A stretch of 57,376 nt of DNA from Alphaproteobacteria bacterium LSUCC0719. Lineage in GTDB: Bacteria; Pseudomonadota; Alphaproteobacteria; Puniceispirillales; Puniceispirillaceae. The notes below the pieces were generated by a model. It worked only from the letters and a program-made list of their open reading frames with translations. It was not told the origin of the DNA and ran no database searches. Location: contig JBFPJN010000005.1 in the NCBI GenBank assembly GCA_040839025.1, positions 193,325-250,700 of the forward strand. Direction: 5' to 3'. The translations under genes and the position numbers were made by a program. Shown in pieces: positions 53,146 to 57,376 of this stretch. Position 1 is the stretch's first letter. Each line of letters begins with the position of its first letter.

Positions 53146-54438
53146 GTGAACATGTCAGGTAACAATTCACCGACAATGACCGGCGGCGTGACCGCGCATC
53201 TCTCCAGACTGACTGCTGATGCCAGAGCCGCACTGGCAGAACTGCCAAGATGGGAACGTTACCTGCATATCTTCTGGCTGGCTGGCCCTTTCATCCTGCT
53301 GATCGAACGTTCACCTGCCGATCTATGGCTGTCTGTTCTGGCGCTGACCTTTGCTGTGCGGTCTGTTGTTCGCAGAGAGGGCTGGTGGCTTAAAAAATTC
53401 TGGGTACAGGCGGCGTTCGCGTTCTGGGCGGTTTGTCTTCTGGCCGCAGCATTGTCGCCGCTGCCGGTATATTCATTGGGTGAGGCGTTTGCCTGGTTCC
53501 GGTTTCCACTATTCGCCATGGCGACAGCGTTCTGGCTGGGCCGGGATGAGCGGCTTTTATATCTCATGATCCTGACAACTGGCATCGCAATGGTTGCCAT
53601 GTGCGGGATTCTGACAGCGGAAATCCTGATTGTCGGCCCGCAAGGTGGCAGGTTGTCCTGGCCTTATGGGGATCTAGTGCCCGGCAATTACCTTGCCAAG
53701 GTGGGCCTGCCTGCCTTTGTTGTTGCGGTTGCGATCGCGACTTCGTACAGGAGCAGACTCGCCAGTCTTGGCGCCATTGTTGCTCTGGCATCGATAATCC
53801 TGTCGGTGATGACGGGCGAGAGGATCAATTTCCTGATCCGCGCCTGTTCGGGCATGATCGCGGCGATCGTCTGGAAGCCGAAAATCTGGCGTGTTCTGCT
53901 GATTGTTGCGGTGGAACTGATTGCTGTTGTCGTGGTGATGAAAACACGACCTGACCTAGGCAACAGATATGTCGACAAATTTGTTGAGCAAATGCCAACC
54001 CATGTTGAAAGTGCGTATTATAAGGCCATGGGGCCTGGTGTTCTGGCCTTTGATCAGGCCCCCATTCTTGGCATCGGGCCGGGGAATCTGCGTTACCTAT
54101 GTAATGATGTAATTGCCGGATCGCCCGATTTCGACTGCCATCCACATCCACATAACTACTATATCCAGATGGCTGGTGAGGCAGGGCTCCTTGGTCTGGT
54201 GACGGGCGTTCTGTTTCTTGGGTCGATTATCTGGGTCTGTGCGGTGCCGGCGATCCGAAACCGTGAAAATGTGATTGTCGCGACGATGTGGATTGTGCCG
54301 TTTGGTCTGTTCTGGCCGATCTCGTCCACGGCCGATTTCTTTGGTCAGTGGAACAACATCTTCATGTGGAGCGCGATTGCCATCGCCATTGCCGGCTCGC
54401 AAATAGGCGGCTCAAACCGGGCTCTTGCGGACAGCTAG
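53146..54438 (+). CDS. O-antigen ligase/polymerase (WaaL/Wzy-like) family membrane protein
   Basis: The 430-residue product has ten or more transmembrane segments, a large periplasmic loop and the Wzy_C hallmark HPHNYYIQMAGEAGLLGL after GIGPGNLR. Family members either ligate O-antigen to lipid A-core, polymerise repeat units or attach glycans to protein; sequence alone does not choose. An Arg in GERINFL is typical of the family. GTG at 53146 or ATG at 53152. It is divergent from the oligosaccharyltransferase and shares its 216-base AT-rich promoter region; it converges on glpK with abutting stops. Confidence 0.82.
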   Translation: MNMSGNNSPTMTGGVTAHLSRLTADARAALAELPRWERYLHIFWLAGPFILLIERSPADLWLSVLALTFAVRSVVRREGWWLKKFWVQAAFAFWAVCLLAAALSPLPVYSLGEAFAWFRFPLFAMATAFWLGRDERLLYLMILTTGIAMVAMCGILTAEILIVGPQGGRLSWPYGDLVPGNYLAKVGLPAFVVAVAIATSYRSRLASLGAIVALASIILSVMTGERINFLIRACSGMIAAIVWKPKIWRVLLIVAVELIAVVVVMKTRPDLGNRYVDKFVEQMPTHVESAYYKAMGPGVLAFDQAPILGIGPGNLRYLCNDVIAGSPDFDCHPHPHNYYIQMAGEAGLLGLVTGVLFLGSIIWVCAVPAIRNRENVIVATMWIVPFGLFWPISSTADFFGQWNNIFMWSAIAIAIAGSQIGGSNRALADS

Positions 54439-55929
54439 TCAGCTTTCCAGCAACGTCCTCTTCATGGCTGCGTTCCAGCCTGCGACGAGGTCTTTGCGCG
54501 TTGCCGCATCCATCGCCGGCTGAAACCCGGCATCGCGCTGCCAACGTGCGGCAAGATCATCAAGGGTGATTGATGGATCACTTTGCATCAGCGCCAGCAT
54601 GGCCGCGCCGAGAGCGGTTGTCTCACGCACCACAGGCCGGTCGACAGGCAGATTGATGATATCCGCCAGGAACTGCATCAGCCAGTCATTCTCGGTCATG
54701 CCGCCATCGACCCGCACGGCCGACACCGGAATGCCGTCACCGGCAATCGCGGTGAACAGGTCATTCGTCTGATAGGCAACCGATTCCAGCGCCGCGCGCA
54801 CAAAATCCGCCGGGCCGGTATCGCGGGTGATGCCATAGACAGCGCCGCGTGCGTTCGGCGCCCAATGCGGCGCGCCAAGCCCGGTCAGGGCAGGGACCAT
54901 ATAAACACCGTTATTGCCGTCCATGGCGCTGGCGATGCCTTCGGTTTCGCTGGCAGCGCCGATCAGCTTCATCCCGTCGCGAAGCCACTGCACAATGGCG
55001 CCGGAGACAAAGATCGAGCCTTCCAGCGCGTAGGTGGTTCGCCCACCAAGCCGATAGCCAATCGTCGTCAAAAGCCGGTTTTTCGAGGCAACCGCCTCGT
55101 CACCAGTGTTGATGATGACAAAGCAGCCGGTGCCATAGGTTGATTTCAACGCCCCGGGGGTAAAGCAGCCCTGACCGATGGCGGCGGCCTGCTGGTCGCC
55201 GGCCACACCGCGGATTGGCAGCGCCGCATCAAACAGCGCCTCGTCACAGACGCCGAATTCGGCAGCGCAATCCATCACGGTGGGAAGGCCGGCGCGCGGC
55301 AGGTCGAACAGCTTCAGCAGATCGTCATCCCAGTCATTGTCATGGATGTTATAGAGGCTGGTCCGGCTGGCATTGGTGGCATCGGTGGCGTGAACCTTGC
55401 CGCCGGTCAGCCGCCAGATCAGGAAACTGTCAACAGTGCCATAACACAGCTCGCCAGCTTCGGCGCGCTCACGTGCGCCCTCGACACGGTCAAGGATCCA
55501 GGACAGCTTTGTCGCCGTGAAATAGGGGTCGAGAAGCAGGCCCGTCTTTTCGGTTACCATTGTTTCATGGCCGGCGCGCTTCATCACCGCGCAGATATCG
55601 GCGGTGCGACGGTCCTGCCAGACGATGGCGTTGTGGATGGGTTTGCCGGTGACGCGGTCCCAGATAATCGCTGTCTCGCGCTGGTTGGTGATACCAACCG
55701 CGATCGGCAGGTTGCCCCGCGCACGGGCCGCGGCAACCATTGCGGCGGTCACGTCGATGGTTGTCTGCCAGATATCTTCCGGGTCATGCTCGACCCATCC
55801 ATCAGCCGGGAAATGTTGCGGGAATTCGGCGGATTTCTGAGCCAGTATGGTGCCTGCCTCGTCAAACAGGATGGCGCGCGAACTTGTGGTGCCCTGATCA
55901 ATGGCGATGATGGTTCTTGGCTGTGACAT
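54439..55929 (-). CDS. glpK: Glycerol kinase
   Basis: A 496-residue FGGY kinase that phosphorylates glycerol to sn-glycerol 3-phosphate. Motifs: [78 protein letters not shown] and [14 protein letters not shown]. Neither glpF nor glpD is adjacent. The next gene upstream on this strand is a DUF2721 protein, 23 bases away. Confidence 0.96.
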   Translation of the reverse strand: MSQPRTIIAIDQGTTSSRAILFDEAGTILAQKSAEFPQHFPADGWVEHDPEDIWQTTIDVTAAMVAAARARGNLPIAVGITNQRETAIIWDRVTGKPIHNAIVWQDRRTADICAVMKRAGHETMVTEKTGLLLDPYFTATKLSWILDRVEGARERAEAGELCYGTVDSFLIWRLTGGKVHATDATNASRTSLYNIHDNDWDDDLLKLFDLPRAGLPTVMDCAAEFGVCDEALFDAALPIRGVAGDQQAAAIGQGCFTPGALKSTYGTGCFVIINTGDEAVASKNRLLTTIGYRLGGRTTYALEGSIFVSGAIVQWLRDGMKLIGAASETEGIASAMDGNNGVYMVPALTGLGAPHWAPNARGAVYGITRDTGPADFVRAALESVAYQTNDLFTAIAGDGIPVSAVRVDGGMTENDWLMQFLADIINLPVDRPVVRETTALGAAMLALMQSDPSITLDDLAARWQRDAGFQPAMDAATRKDLVAGWNAAMKRTLLES

Positions 55930-55952
55930 CGTTCCTCAGTCCCCATGCGATC

Positions 55953-56414
55953 CTATGTCTTCCCTGCTGCCTTGCGCCGTTTGGGTTTCAGATACTGCTC
56001 CCATTCCTGATGCGATTCCAGATCTGACAGGTGAACATCCAGCGCGGTGTTGGCGATCTGGATTTCCCGGGTGAAGAGCAGCATCGATCCCATCATCAGG
56101 AAAATCGAGCCCAGGAACAGCCAGCTGGCGGCCTCCATATGGCCGAAATAGGCACCGATCATCGCGGCAAGGGCCAGAACAAACGCAATGGCGGCACATG
56201 ACTGGGTGATGCCGATCAGGCGCAATCGATCGCGAAGCCGATTGATCTGCAGCAGGAACCGCTCGGCATCGGTTGGCGAGACATTGTCGCGGATCACTTC
56301 ATCATGCAGATGCCGGATCAGGGTCGCCAGCACCGTATAGCGATTGCCGAAATTGACCATCATCAGCGGAATCGCCGGAAACAACACGCCGATGATCAGA
56401 ATGTCCTGCTGCAT
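55953..56414 (-). CDS. DUF2721 family membrane protein
   Basis: 153 residues with an N-terminal membrane segment (ILIIGVLFPAIPLMMVNFGNRY), a charged helix with AERFLLQINRLRDRLRLI, two more membrane segments and a basic tail. This matches DUF2721, a family of unknown function. Same strand as glpK and marC. Confidence 0.83.
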   Translation of the reverse strand: MQQDILIIGVLFPAIPLMMVNFGNRYTVLATLIRHLHDEVIRDNVSPTDAERFLLQINRLRDRLRLIGITQSCAAIAFVLALAAMIGAYFGHMEAASWLFLGSIFLMMGSMLLFTREIQIANTALDVHLSDLESHQEWEQYLKPKRRKAAGKT

Positions 56415-56473
56415 GGTTGTGCCCTCCTGCCATCATCATAGCGCACTGGCCCGGCTTGTCAGCCACTAGCACG

Positions 56474-57112
56474 TCAAGAGCGTGTTATCAGGCCGATGGT
56501 GGCCAACCCGTCGATGATATATTGCACTGACAGTCCGGCAAGGATGATGGCGGTGATTCGCGAAAATACCATGGTGATTTTCTCGTTCATCCAGCCTTCG
56601 GCAAGAACGGTCAGGCCGAGGATGGTGCCTGTCGCCACCATCACCGCCAGCAGCGCCGCATAGCCTGTCAGAACCGCCCCAAACCCACCACTGGCAAAGC
56701 CGCTTGTGACGACAATCACCGACATGATGGCGGATGGTCCGGCCAGAAGTGGGATGGCGAGGGGGTAGATGGCGACATTGTCAGCCTCAACCGAAGCGTC
56801 ATCGCCGGTTGAGGCTTCGCGCTTTCGCTGCTGGCGTTTTGCCGCCAGCATGTCGAGGGCGACCAGGAACAGGATGATGCCGCCGGCAATGCGGAAGGCG
56901 GCCTCGCTGATATTCAGATAGGCCAAAATCCAGCCGCCACACAGCGCAAAGAACAGCATGATGGCGGTGGCGACGGCGGTGCCTTCGAGCGCGGTGCGAA
57001 GCTTGCGGGCGCGATCCTGATGCTGGGTGACGGCAAGAAAGATCGGCGCGTTGCCGACCGGGTCGATGACAACGAAATAGATGATGAAAGCGGTGATGAA
57101 GGCTTCAAGCAT
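56474..57112 (-). CDS. MarC family integral membrane protein
   Basis: 212 residues with six predicted membrane segments. The MarC signatures FVVIDPVGNAPIFLAVTQ near the start and YPLAIPLLAGPSAIMSVIVV in the middle are clear. The family was once linked to multiple antibiotic resistance, which was later not supported; the transported substrate, if any, is unknown. It starts 186 bases from the tRNA gene on the other strand. Confidence 0.9.
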   Translation of the reverse strand: MLEAFITAFIIYFVVIDPVGNAPIFLAVTQHQDRARKLRTALEGTAVATAIMLFFALCGGWILAYLNISEAAFRIAGGIILFLVALDMLAAKRQQRKREASTGDDASVEADNVAIYPLAIPLLAGPSAIMSVIVVTSGFASGGFGAVLTGYAALLAVMVATGTILGLTVLAEGWMNEKITMVFSRITAIILAGLSVQYIIDGLATIGLITRS

Positions 57113-57230
57113 GACGCGATGATATGGCTGCGCAGGCGACGGCGTCCAGTGCCGATCGGCTCACAAACATGTGAGATAAATGCGCCGAATGGTCCCCACG
57201 GAATTTTGACCGTATCGACGATGAACGGGC

Positions 57231-57260
57231 TTGACCGGTGACCGTGATTTCCCCTATATC
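57231..57260 (+). promoter_or_regulatory. Predicted sigma70 promoter of the tRNA gene
   Basis: TTGACC (57231-57236), a 17-18 base spacer, then CTATATC (57254-57260). It would start transcription about 32 bases before the tRNA. Confidence 0.55.
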
Positions 57261-57298
57261 AGAGCGTCGCGCGGGCCACGCCCGGCGCGCCTTATTTG

Positions 57299-57375
57299 GG
57301 CGGAGTAGCTCAGCTGGTTAGAGCAGCGGAATCATAATCCGCGTGTCGGGGGTTCGAGTCCCTCCTCCGCTACCA
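57299..57375 (+). tRNA. tRNA with CAT anticodon, probably elongator tRNA-Met
   Basis: A complete 77-base cloverleaf with encoded CCA. Acceptor GGCGGAG pairs with CTCCGCT (first pair G-U), the D-arm GCTCAGCTGGTTAGAGC is canonical, the anticodon stem GCGGA/TCCGC closes loop ATCATAA, and the T-loop is GGTTCGAGTCC. Elongator Met is favoured over tRNA-Ile2 (also CAT) by similarity to alphaproteobacterial elongator Met genes; initiator Met is excluded by the stem. Confidence 0.9.
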
Positions 57376-57376
57376 T

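Overview
The window is a gene-dense, GC-rich stretch of an alphaproteobacterial chromosome. Several features place it there: an NDUFA12-type complex I accessory protein; the single-gene MlaD/DUF2155/Aat neighbourhood; the long B12-dependent ribonucleotide reductase NrdJ; RNase E with an acidic S1 insertion and a basic tail; an SPY-type RF2; a GAAC-N7-GAAC LexA box before imuA-imuB-dnaE2; and a GANTC (CcrM-type) site cluster. The mix recalls marine Rhodospirillales/SAR116-like genomes, but that placement is inference. No phage, insertion sequence or CRISPR array was seen.

Layout. 1-4790: a giant repetitive surface or secreted protein, open at the window edge and split by one in-frame TAG. 4791-10884: GANTC array, LexA box and the SOS mutasome imuA-imuB-dnaE2. 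10885-16226: GFA-family protein, DacC-type carboxypeptidase with SPOR domain, clpS-clpA, and a small membrane coiled-coil protein. 16239-18303 (minus): lipoprotein, RidA and a COG3146 acyltransferase. 18304-18749: gene-free, holding a candidate structured RNA and the nrdJ terminator. 18750-22385: nrdJ. 22776-24053: NDUFA12, mlaD, DUF2155. 24060-29304 (minus): M48-TPR protease, DsbA, aroQ-accB-accC, aat. 29405-33132: aminotransferase and convergent rne. 33630-38738: amiC-mrcA and prfB. 38748-45398: Bcp, a 1356-residue AsmA-like protein, tyrS, alpha/beta hydrolase. 45528-50817: a sulfur cluster (cysE, cysteine desulfurase, ferredoxin, mnmA) and an acyl-CoA ligase. 50812-54438: an STT3/PglB-type oligosaccharyltransferase divergent from an O-antigen ligase/polymerase-like protein. 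54439-57112 (minus): marC, DUF2721, glpK. 57299-57375: tRNA with CAT anticodon.

How they fit together. ClpS, ClpA and Aat form the bacterial N-degron branch. AmiC, PBP1A, DacC and perhaps the COG3146 protein act on the wall, and MlaD and the AsmA-like protein on envelope lipids. The sulfur cluster links cysteine synthesis to tRNA thiolation. The oligosaccharyltransferase carries every catalytic motif of PglB and is the least expected enzyme here; with its divergent glycan ligase it suggests protein glycosylation from a lipid carrier.

The most unusual sequence-level signal is a set of short tandem duplications, mostly 15 bp, placed just before or at the start of many unrelated genes. The second is a run of six evenly spaced GANTC sites directly upstream of the SOS operator of the mutasome.
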